From NCBI GenBank assembly GCA_963626285.1, contig CAVFWQ010000045.1, positions 1 to 16,425 on the forward strand: a stretch of 16,425 nt of DNA, read 5' to 3'. The stretch's first letter is position 1, and the number at the start of each line of letters is the position of its first letter. The notes under the pieces were generated by a model. It ran no database searches and was not told the origin of the DNA. It saw only the letters and a program-made list of their open reading frames with translations. Source of the DNA: CAVDRM01 sp963626285 (GTDB lineage Bacteria > Bacillota > Clostridia > Christensenellales > Aristaeellaceae). Of the stretch, positions 7,349-13,278 are shown in pieces. Both the position numbers and the translations under genes were made by a program.

Positions 7349-8215
7349 TTATGCGCCGGATTTTAACAAACGGCGCAGTTCCTCCGGCAGCGGGGATTGA
7401 TATTCAATGACTTTCCCGTTGGTCGGCTGCACAAAGCGCAGATAGCTGCTGTGCAGGGCAAAACGATTCGGCAGTTCAGGCAGCGGCGTTCCGTACAGAT
7501 AGTCGCCTGCGACCGGTGTTCCGAGCGCCGCCATATGGACGCGAATCTGGTGCGTTCTGCCGGTCGATAAAGCCAGCCGCACCAACGACCGACCATTCTT
7601 CCCCCGCTCCAGCACTTCATAGTCCGTTCGGCAGAGCTTTCCGTCCGCCCGCACGGTACGCTTAACGGAATTTTCCGATATTTTACCGATGGGCAGCTCA
7701 ACGAGCCCTCTCTCCTGCTTCAGCTCACCCTCCACCACGGCCAGATACACCCGTATAAAATCAGCCGAATGCAGCGTACTTTGCAGAATGCTCTGAGCAT
7801 AAGCGTTTTTCGCAACGACCATCAGGCCGCTCGTCCCCTTGTCCAAGCGGTTGACGGGGCGAAAGACGGGCAGATAGCGCAGCACCATTTCTTCTAAAGA
7901 ACCGTTTTTCTGCCGCGGCGAACGCATGGTGGAGAGCGGTGCAGGCTTGTCAATAATCAGCAAGTCATCATCCTCATAGACGATGGGCAGATTGCCCGCG
8001 TCGCCCTCGGCATCCTCCTCAGGCAGCAGCACGGAAAGCGTCTGTCCCGCATGAACACGCCTATCGGCGTGAGCCGGAGCACCGTCCAGCAAAACGCCCT
8101 CATATTTCTTTATTTTCGCATACTGTCCGGCGGACACACGGCAAAGCGACTTGACCAGTTTCCCGACAAGCCGTCCGTCCTCTCTGTCTGTCAAATCAAA
8201 ATCCAGCTTCCGCAC
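7349..8215 (-). CDS. RluA-family 23S rRNA/tRNA pseudouridine synthase
   Basis: The 288-residue protein isomerises uridine to pseudouridine in rRNA or tRNA; the target position cannot be read from sequence. It has an S4-like RNA-binding segment at about 13-65, then the catalytic domain. The motif RLDKGTSGLMV at 123-133 carries the catalytic Asp125, and LSTGRTHQIRVHM lies near residue 217-229. Two deviations are visible: the residue before RLD is Asn122 rather than the common His, and the DKPxG stretch reads DKPAPLSTM. The start is GTG at 8215, with AAAGGAG eight bases upstream. It is transcribed from a promoter divergent from araC. There is no clear terminator before the capA promoter, so read-through into capA is possible. 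Confidence 0.9.
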   Translation of the reverse strand: MRKLDFDLTDREDGRLVGKLVKSLCRVSAGQYAKIKKYEGVLLDGAPAHADRRVHAGQTLSVLLPEEDAEGDAGNLPIVYEDDDLLIIDKPAPLSTMRSPRQKNGSLEEMVLRYLPVFRPVNRLDKGTSGLMVVAKNAYAQSILQSTLHSADFIRVYLAVVEGELKQERGLVELPIGKISENSVKRTVRADGKLCRTDYEVLERGKNGRSLVRLALSTGRTHQIRVHMAALGTPVAGDYLYGTPLPELPNRFALHSSYLRFVQPTNGKVIEYQSPLPEELRRLLKSGA

Positions 8216-8245
8216 CTGATGCTCTCCTTTGCGCTAATCATGACT

Positions 8246-8274
8246 ACTATATCACATAATTGACAAATTGTGAA
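8246..8274 (-). promoter_or_regulatory. Promoter of the rluA-family gene
   Basis: On the minus strand, TTCACA is at 8274-8269 and TATAGT at 8251-8246, with a 17-base spacer. The -35 box lies inside the inverted repeat 8263-8282, so a protein bound there would block it. Confidence 0.65.
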
Positions 8275-8282
8275 CAATTTGT
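8263..8282. promoter_or_regulatory. Inverted repeat, candidate operator
   Basis: The perfect repeat ACAAATTGT-GA-ACAATTTGT has nine-base arms at 8263-8271 and 8274-8282, flanked by AATT on both sides. It overlaps the rluA -35 box and lies 19 bases upstream of the araC -35 box. The binding protein is unknown. Confidence 0.55.
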
Positions 8283-8300
8283 AATTATTGGTTTTATATA

Positions 8301-8329
8301 TTGACATTGTACAATTTGGGATATATAAT
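8301..8329 (+). promoter_or_regulatory. Consensus sigma-A promoter of the araC-mrnC-thyX-rlmB-sigH operon
   Basis: TTGACA at 8301-8306 and TATAAT at 8324-8329 are both perfect consensus with a 17-base spacer. The palindrome ATTGTACAAT (8306-8315) lies in the spacer and repeats the TTGT/ACAA half-sites of the inverted repeat at 8263-8282, suggesting repression of an otherwise very strong promoter. Confidence 0.88.
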
Positions 8330-8361
8330 ACGGCTGTTCAATGATATTGGAGGGAAGAAAG

Positions 8362-9237
8362 ATGACCGAATCCTTACTCTTTACACTGACTGACAATGCC
8401 GATGAATCCCCTGCTCTTTTAGTGGAAGGCACTCATACGCCCGATGCGCTGGCCAGTGCCAGCGGCGTGTACATTTCCGCTTCCGGCTCTGCCATGCTGC
8501 AAAGCGGTATGCACCCCATCAATTCCTTTGACCAGTGGCTCTGGCTGGCCTCTGAATCCGGCGCTGTCCGGCTTGAGAATGCGACCGTCTCTATTCAGAT
8601 GCGCGGCGGCGATTGCTGCATGCTTCCGCCCGGCTCAATGGGCGTGACCTTGGAGCTGGAGCAGGAAGCACGTATTCTCTGGATGACCATCGGCGGTACG
8701 TTAAGCGGCTCATTCATGCAGCGTATGGGCGCGTTGCCGCACAGAATCATGAAGCAGGGCGCGCTGCCTTCTCAGCTCAACCTTGCCCGCCACATCGTGC
8801 AGGCGACCGTCCGCGTCGCAGCCGCGCAGGATGCCTCTTCCGCGCAACTTCAGCAGCTTCTGTGGGCTATGCTTGCATCTCACAGCGGTCAGCCCGTGGC
8901 CATGGATGCTGTTTTGTCTCATGAAATCGCCAAGGTTGTCGACGCCATGCGCAAGAACCAGTACAAGGACAGTTTCTCTCTGGCGGATATGGCGGCGCTC
9001 AGCCGTATGCCGGTGGAGACCTTCCGCAAGCGCTTTGTCTCCGAGGTCGGTATGCCGCCGCAGAGCTATCAGCTCTTCTGCAAGATGGAACGCGCCAAGA
9101 CCCTGCTTAAGGAAGGCAGCACCGTCCGTCAGGCGGGTGTCGAGGTCGGCATGAGCGACCCGTACCATTTTTCCAAGACCTTTAAGAACATTGTGGGCAT
9201 GAGCCCGTCCGCTTACAGCAAAACGGCGCTCAAATGA
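8362..9237 (+). CDS. AraC/XylS-family transcriptional regulator
   Basis: A 291-residue regulator with a variable N-terminal sensing region (1 to about 180, with beta-rich, cupin-like stretches and no motif I can assign to a ligand) and a C-terminal double helix-turn-helix domain (about 190-288). The latter shows SLADMAALSRMPVETFRKRF for the first HTH and VGMSDPYHFSKTFKNIVGMSPSAY for the second, the typical AraC signature. The start at 8362 follows a GGAGG site eight bases upstream; an in-frame ATG at 8341 precedes that site. The stop overlaps the mrnC start as ATGA, so the two are translationally coupled, which is unusual for this regulator class. Targets are unknown; autoregulation through the upstream repeats is possible. 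Confidence 0.92.
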   Translation: MTESLLFTLTDNADESPALLVEGTHTPDALASASGVYISASGSAMLQSGMHPINSFDQWLWLASESGAVRLENATVSIQMRGGDCCMLPPGSMGVTLELEQEARILWMTIGGTLSGSFMQRMGALPHRIMKQGALPSQLNLARHIVQATVRVAAAQDASSAQLQQLLWAMLASHSGQPVAMDAVLSHEIAKVVDAMRKNQYKDSFSLADMAALSRMPVETFRKRFVSEVGMPPQSYQLFCKMERAKTLLKEGSTVRQAGVEVGMSDPYHFSKTFKNIVGMSPSAYSKTALK

Positions 9238-9638
9238 GCAGCCTGCTTCCGTCTCCCCTTTTTCCGCGGGAGCGTGCGCGAATGCTGAATCCCCTTGAAA
9301 TGGCGTATGTCGGCGACACGGTGTTTGACCTGTATGTGCGGACGCAGTTAATTGACGACGGCGGCCGCATTAAGGAGCTGCATCGCGCCGCCGTCGCGCA
9401 TGTCAACGCCTGTGCGCAGGCCAAGTCGCTGGCGAAGCTGCTCCCGCTGCTTAGCGAGGAAGAGCTTTCCATCATGCGGCGCGGACGCAACGCGCATCCC
9501 CGCCATCACGCGCCAAAAGCCGCATCAACCGAGGATTATGCCGGCGCGACCGGCTTAGAGGCGCTCATCGGCTATCTATACCTCGTGGGTGATTTTGACA
9601 GGCTCAACACCCTGTTTACATATATTTGGGAGGACTGA
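9234..9638 (+). CDS. mrnC: Mini-ribonuclease III
   Basis: The 134-residue protein is an RNase III catalytic domain without the dsRNA-binding domain. In Bacillus, Mini-III matures 23S rRNA ends. The motif YVGDTVFDLYVR (25-36) carries the catalytic Asp28, RRGRNA (82-87) and DYAGATGLEALIGYLY (about 101-116) carry the remaining signature, including Glu109. Its length is normal for the family. It starts inside the araC stop (ATGA) and ends two bases before thyX. In many Firmicutes mrnC follows cysS; here the preceding gene is an AraC regulator instead. Confidence 0.95.
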   Translation: MSSLLPSPLFPRERARMLNPLEMAYVGDTVFDLYVRTQLIDDGGRIKELHRAAVAHVNACAQAKSLAKLLPLLSEEELSIMRRGRNAHPRHHAPKAASTEDYAGATGLEALIGYLYLVGDFDRLNTLFTYIWED

Positions 9639-9640
9639 CC

Positions 9641-10354
9641 ATGCCGCAAGCGAAGCTGAAGGTATCCCTGCTGACCTGTACGCCGGAGCCGGAAAAGGCC
9701 TGTTCGCTTGCCGCCAAGATGTGCTATGCGCACATCGGCGTGGATGACCTCATCACGCGGGTGGAAGAAAAAAATCAGGGGCAATTCCTTCGCAGCATCG
9801 TTTCGATGGGGCATTTATCCGTGCTGGAGCATGCGTCCTTCACCTTCGTCATTGAGGGGGTAAGCAGGGCGCTGCTGGCGCAGATCACGCGGCATCGCAT
9901 CGCTTCCTTCAGCGTCCAAAGCCAGCGTTATGTTTCCTTGGCCGATGGCTTTCAATATATCATTCCGCCGCGTATTCAGGCGCTTGGCACCGACGCGGTG
10001 ACAGAATTTGAACGCCAAATGGAGCAGATGCATCTTTGGTATACGCAATGGCAGGAAAGGCTCGGTGCGGACAGTAATGAGGATGCCCGCTTTGTCCTGC
10101 CGAACGCCTGTGAAACGCGCATGACGCTGACCATGAACGCCCGCGAACTGCTGCATTTCTTTTCTCTGCGCTGCTGTGAACGGGCACAATGGGAAATTCG
10201 GGAGCTGGCTGTTGAAATGCTCAGGCTGTGCAAGGAAAAAGCACCTGTCATTTTTGAAAACGCCGGCCCCGCCTGCGTACGCGGCGCTTGCTCCGAGGGC
10301 GCAAAGTCCTGCGGGCAGGCTGCTCAAAAGCGGGCTTTCTTTCAATCCATTTGA
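9641..10354 (+). CDS. thyX: Flavin-dependent thymidylate synthase
   Basis: This 237-residue enzyme makes dTMP from dUMP using methylenetetrahydrofolate and FADH2. The ThyX signature RHRx7S is at 84-94 (RHRIASFSVQS), preceded by SVLEHASFTF (60-69), and the conserved NARELLHFFSLR...AQWEIR segment lies in the C-terminal half. The ATG at 9641 follows a GGGAGG site and is preferred over the in-frame TTG at 9626, which would overlap mrnC. The C-terminus carries three Cys (212, 217, 224) in a CxxxxCxxxxxxC pattern; their role is unknown. The gene sits between mrnC and rlmB, an arrangement I recall from other Clostridia. Confidence 0.95.
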   Translation: MPQAKLKVSLLTCTPEPEKACSLAAKMCYAHIGVDDLITRVEEKNQGQFLRSIVSMGHLSVLEHASFTFVIEGVSRALLAQITRHRIASFSVQSQRYVSLADGFQYIIPPRIQALGTDAVTEFERQMEQMHLWYTQWQERLGADSNEDARFVLPNACETRMTLTMNARELLHFFSLRCCERAQWEIRELAVEMLRLCKEKAPVIFENAGPACVRGACSEGAKSCGQAAQKRAFFQSI

Positions 10355-10381
10355 TTTATTATCAACCGGAGGATAATGTAT

Positions 10382-11635
10382 ATGGCTTTCTATCAGGATG
10401 TTAAACCGCATAAAATGTCCAAGCAGGAGCATCTGAAAAAGGACTGGAACGAGGGCGAGGAAGGCTCTCGCTACCGCAGCAGCCGTTTGTCCGGCGGCGG
10501 AAGAAATGATAATCACGGTCGCTGTCAGGACAAGAGCGGCTCTTTTGAGAAAAACGGCTATCAAGGCCGCCGCAGTTCCTTTGAACGGGACAGCAGGCAA
10601 GGAAGAAACAGTTCCTTTGAAAAAAGCGGTTATCAAGGAGGGACAAACAGTTCCTTTGATAAACCGTCCTATCAGGGCAAGAGCGCACAATACGGTAAAA
10701 ATGGAGGCTTTCATTCTCGAAGCGACGCGGCTGCACATGACGACCGTCGTCCGAACAAGAATACCACGTCAAGCCGTACTCCCGCCAATGCCTATCCATT
10801 TGCCAAACAAGCCGTAAAGCCGCCGGTTCGGCAAGAGCCGAAACCCGCGCTTCGGGCCGATGCGCGTCCCGCTTCCGTTCAGCCGCAGTTCGATACACCA
10901 TATACCAAGGAGCCTGAAAACCTCCTGTCCGGCCGTAACCCCATTCGTGAAGCGCTTAAAGCCGGTCATGATATCGAAAAGCTGCTCGTTGCCAAGGGCG
11001 ATTTGTCCGGCTCCGCCCGTGAGATTGTTGCAATGGCGCGGGAGCGCCGTATCCCCGTACAGGTCGTGGAACGTGCCCGTCTGGACGAGATTACCCGCAA
11101 TCATCAGGGCTTGCTGGCCTTCGCATCCGCCTATCATTATTCCGATGTCGAATCCATTTTGGCACAAGCACATCGCCGTAACGAGCCGCCCTTTGTCATC
11201 ATCTTGGACGGCGTGACCGACCCGCACAATTTGGGCGCTGTCATCCGAACGGCGGCCTGTGTCGGAGCACACGGTGTCATTGTGCCGGAACGCCGCGCCG
11301 TCGGCCTGACGCCCGCCGCGGTAAAAGCCTCTGCCGGCGCAGTGGAAACCATCAAGGTGGCGCGTGTCGGCAATCTGGTGCGCACGATTGATATGCTCAA
11401 AAAGGAAGGGCTGTGGATCTATGCGGCTGACATGAGCGGCGAGGATTATCGGACGCTGAAAATGGAAGCGCCGATGGCGCTGGTCATCGGATCCGAGGGC
11501 GACGGCATCTCCCGTCTCGTCTTGGAAAAGGCTGATTACAGGGTCAAGCTCCCGATGTACGGCGGCGTAGAGTCCCTGAACGCCTCTGTAGCGGCCGGTA
11601 TTCTGATGTACGCCGTCATTCATGGGCGCGAATAA
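10382..11635 (+). CDS. rlmB: 23S rRNA (guanosine-2'-O)-methyltransferase RlmB with a long disordered N-terminal extension
   Basis: The 417-residue protein has a SpoU (SPOUT) methyltransferase core at about 180-417, the usual RlmB size, which methylates a conserved guanosine of the 23S peptidyl-transferase region. The substrate-binding part begins at LLSGRNPI (181-188). SPOUT motifs are NLGAVIRTA (283-291), VIGSEGDGI (368-376) and LNASVAAGI (399-407). Residues 1-179 are extra: polar, basic and low complexity, containing four 12-13-residue repeats (52-101). The start is taken as ATG 10382, nine bases after GGAGG; ATG 10376 is only three bases away from it. It follows thyX by 27 bases and precedes sigH by 23. 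Confidence 0.93.
   Translation: MAFYQDVKPHKMSKQEHLKKDWNEGEEGSRYRSSRLSGGGRNDNHGRCQDKSGSFEKNGYQGRRSSFERDSRQGRNSSFEKSGYQGGTNSSFDKPSYQGKSAQYGKNGGFHSRSDAAAHDDRRPNKNTTSSRTPANAYPFAKQAVKPPVRQEPKPALRADARPASVQPQFDTPYTKEPENLLSGRNPIREALKAGHDIEKLLVAKGDLSGSAREIVAMARERRIPVQVVERARLDEITRNHQGLLAFASAYHYSDVESILAQAHRRNEPPFVIILDGVTDPHNLGAVIRTAACVGAHGVIVPERRAVGLTPAAVKASAGAVETIKVARVGNLVRTIDMLKKEGLWIYAADMSGEDYRTLKMEAPMALVIGSEGDGISRLVLEKADYRVKLPMYGGVESLNASVAAGILMYAVIHGRE
10535..10684 (+). repeat. Tandem repeats in the N-terminus of RlmB
   Basis: Four imperfect coding repeats encode residues 52-64, 65-76, 77-89 and 90-101, with consensus S-S-F-E-K/R-x-x-Y-Q-G-x. The bases are similar but not identical between copies, so the repeats are not very recent at DNA level. 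Confidence 0.8.
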
Positions 11636-11658
11636 CACTTCAAAGGGCTGTTGCTGAC

Positions 11659-12318
11659 ATGACTGACGATTATTCCGGCTTGAACGAGCAAGAGGAAATG
11701 GAGCACTTCTCCTCCATGACGGACGAGGAGATCGTTTCGCTTGCCCAGCAAGGAGACGGACAGGCGCTGGCTTATCTGCTGAACAAGTATAAAAACTTTG
11801 TCCGCTCCAAGGCTCGCAGCTATTTTTTGATAGGTGCCGACCACGAGGACATCGTTCAGGAGGGCATGATTGGCCTGTATAAAGCCATTCGAGACTTTAA
11901 GCCGGAGCGTCTGACCTCCTTCCGTGCCTTTGCGGAGCTTTGTGTCAAGCGCCAAATCATCACTGCCATCAAGACTGCCACGCGGCAGAAGCACTTTCCC
12001 CTGAACAGCTATGTATCGCTCAATAAGCCGCTGTACGATGAAGAATCCGACCGAACGCTGCTGGATGTCATAGAAGGTCGCGTCACCAATCCGGAAGAGC
12101 TGTTCATCAGCCGAGAGGATTTAGAAGGCATTCAGGGGCAGATTGATGAGCTTCTGTCCGACTTGGAGCAGCAGGTGCTGAGCGCCTTTTTGGACGGCAA
12201 AAGTTATCAGGAAATTGCCGAATTGCTCGGCAGACATGTCAAGTCCATCGACAATGCCCTGCAGCGCGTCAAGCGAAAACTGTATAAATTTTTAGAGGAC
12301 AACGCAAAAGATAACTAA
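11659..12318 (+). CDS. sigH: RNA polymerase sigma-H factor (sigma-70 family)
   Basis: A 219-residue sigma factor with region 2 (about 22-95, including the DHEDIVQEGMIGLYKAIRDF core-binding segment and FRAFAELCVKRQI for -10 recognition) and a region 4 helix-turn-helix (about 160-212, QEIAELLGRHVKSIDNALQRVKRKL). Size, the SFLI..DxEDIxQEG style and the mrnC-rlmB-sigH position point to SigH, which drives stationary-phase and early sporulation genes in Bacillus and Clostridium. The start ATG 11659 has an AAAGGG site about 11 bases upstream. Bacillus carries rae1 between rlmB and sigH; it is absent here. A terminator follows six bases after the stop codon. Confidence 0.93.
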   Translation: MTDDYSGLNEQEEMEHFSSMTDEEIVSLAQQGDGQALAYLLNKYKNFVRSKARSYFLIGADHEDIVQEGMIGLYKAIRDFKPERLTSFRAFAELCVKRQIITAIKTATRQKHFPLNSYVSLNKPLYDEESDRTLLDVIEGRVTNPEELFISREDLEGIQGQIDELLSDLEQQVLSAFLDGKSYQEIAELLGRHVKSIDNALQRVKRKLYKFLEDNAKDN

Positions 12319-12323
12319 ACCGC

Positions 12324-12359
12324 AACAGGGTGGCAACTGATTTTGACACCCTGTTTTTT
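12324..12359 (+). terminator. Rho-independent terminator of the araC-sigH operon
   Basis: Nine-base arms AACAGGGTG (12324-12332) and CACCCTGTT (12347-12355) enclose a 14-base loop and are followed by T residues to 12359. The opposite strand has no comparable U-tract, so it mainly serves sigH. Confidence 0.85.
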
Positions 12360-12364
12360 GCGCT

Positions 12365-13075
12365 TTAATCGTTTCGTCTGTATCCCTGCGCATCTCGGTA
12401 TTCGGGATGCTGCCTGCAGTATTCGTCTTTATCGCCGCAAATGGTATAATCGCACTTGCAGCCGTTTGCGCAGGTGGTTCTGCGGATGAGCTTCGCATGA
12501 ATCAGCTCCATGGCTCCGAAATCCGGGTTGCAGAGCGCGGGCATGACCTCTAAAAGGTCATGCTGTTTTGCAAATTCCGCCACGGGACAAACAGTAAATT
12601 CATAATAGATTGGCTGCTTTTTATCGAAGGGCGCAAGTTGCATTTCAAAATCATGCCATTGGTCGCAGCGCTTTTTCGCCTTTTGAAAGGCAAAATACAG
12701 AAGCCTTTTCACAAACGGCTTGTTGGCATTCACAAATTTTAACTTATGCAGCTTGCGGAAGGACGGAAGAAAGATGTTATTCAGCATCTCCTCGATTTCC
12801 GCCACGTTTGTGACATCCCGGCAAACGACATAATAGGCCATAAGTGCAACGCTGTCATAATTGCCGCCGGCCATGTTGTGAAAATTCTTCTTCCCGCCGA
12901 GATCCGTGCGCCAGCCGTTCACAAACTCCGCATACTTCTGCTGCACGCACTCCCAAACGGCCCCCCGCGCAGCCTCCGGATAATGCTTTGCAATCATCGC
13001 CTGTATTTGCTGCTTGCAGGGCTTGGAATAGAGAACGTGGCAGTTGTGGTCTATCGGCAAATCTCTATCTCTCAT
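12365..13075 (-). CDS. L-2-amino-thiazoline-4-carboxylic acid (ATC) hydrolase family protein
   Basis: The 236-residue cytosolic protein resembles the ATC_hydrolase family (PF14196), named for a Pseudomonas enzyme that opens L-ATC on the way to cysteine. Most clostridial relatives have no tested function, so the substrate is not claimed here. Family-like features are CPVAEFAKQHDLLEVMPALCNPDFGAMELI (about 163-192) and the Cys-rich end CANGCKCDYTICGD (202-215). Five Cys fall within about 20 residues near the C-terminus, which suggests metal binding or a redox-sensitive site. The ATG at 13075 is chosen because AGGAGG (13090-13085) lies nine bases upstream; an in-frame start at 13102 would precede it. 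It has its own promoter and a structured leader. Confidence 0.75.
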   Translation of the reverse strand: MRDRDLPIDHNCHVLYSKPCKQQIQAMIAKHYPEAARGAVWECVQQKYAEFVNGWRTDLGGKKNFHNMAGGNYDSVALMAYYVVCRDVTNVAEIEEMLNNIFLPSFRKLHKLKFVNANKPFVKRLLYFAFQKAKKRCDQWHDFEMQLAPFDKKQPIYYEFTVCPVAEFAKQHDLLEVMPALCNPDFGAMELIHAKLIRRTTCANGCKCDYTICGDKDEYCRQHPEYRDAQGYRRND

Positions 13076-13135
13076 CGAAAAATTCCTCCTATCCGAAAAC
13101 AATTCTGCGGGAACCGTGTCGGAAGCATGATTTGT

Positions 13136-13151
13136 GTTAAATGCATTTAAC
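13136..13151. repeat. 16-base perfect palindrome
   Basis: GTTAAATGCATTTAAC reads the same on both strands. It is about 60 bases upstream of the ATC-hydrolase-family start codon and could be a dimeric regulator site or, in RNA, a six-pair stem with a UGCA loop. Confidence 0.6.
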
Positions 13152-13163
13152 TTTATGTTTCAG

Positions 13164-13185
13164 AAAAAGCTGCCTTTCGGCAGCC
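13164..13185 (-). terminator. Rho-independent terminator-like hairpin
   Basis: On the minus strand GCTGCC-GAAA-GGCAGC is followed by TTTTT (13168-13164); AA before a single bulged base can add two more pairs. It could end transcripts from the SH3-domain gene about 95 bases upstream, or attenuate those starting at the promoter at 13245-13217. Confidence 0.7.
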
Positions 13186-13216
13186 TTAAAGAACAGATGC
13201 TTCCGTCCGCAACCGT

Positions 13217-13245
13217 ATATTAACACATTTGAGGCCGAAAATCAA
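13217..13245 (-). promoter_or_regulatory. Candidate promoter of the ATC-hydrolase-family gene
   Basis: On the minus strand, TTGATT at 13245-13240 and TAATAT at 13222-13217 are 17 bases apart. Four of six bases match consensus in the -10 box. The predicted start near 13210 puts the terminator-like hairpin inside the leader. Confidence 0.5.
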
Positions 13246-13278
13246 TCCTTCACCTGAAGAGATGACAATAAACGGCTG

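Larger units (their letters stand above)
13120..13205 (-). promoter_or_regulatory. Structured leader candidate upstream of the ATC-hydrolase-family gene
   Basis: Read on the minus strand, CGGAAGCAT (13205-13197) is perfectly complementary to ATGCTTCCG (13128-13120). Between them lie a GC-rich hairpin with a GAAA loop and T5 (13185-13164) and a 16-base perfect palindrome (13151-13136). A predicted promoter would start transcription about five bases before the outer helix. This could form a three-way-junction RNA, an attenuator, or be a terminator beside an operator; I recognise no known riboswitch. Confidence 0.45.

Noticed and set aside
6672..7400. Plus-strand open frame (242 codons) opposite the 5' part of capA and its promoter
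   Set aside because: It is antisense to the DUF6273 region, with composition typical of a shadow frame and no start signal.
9815..10738. Long minus-strand open frame (307 codons) opposite thyX and the start of rlmB
   Set aside because: It is antisense to two clear genes, has no ribosome binding site and its translation resembles no protein; it arises from codon bias of the sense genes.
10769..11638. Minus-strand open frame (289 codons) opposite rlmB
   Set aside because: It mirrors the SPOUT core of rlmB, spans conserved motifs on the other strand and shows no domain of its own.
13164..13205. Known riboswitch upstream of the ATC-hydrolase-family gene
   Set aside because: I could not match it to any riboswitch consensus I know, so only a structured leader candidate is reported.
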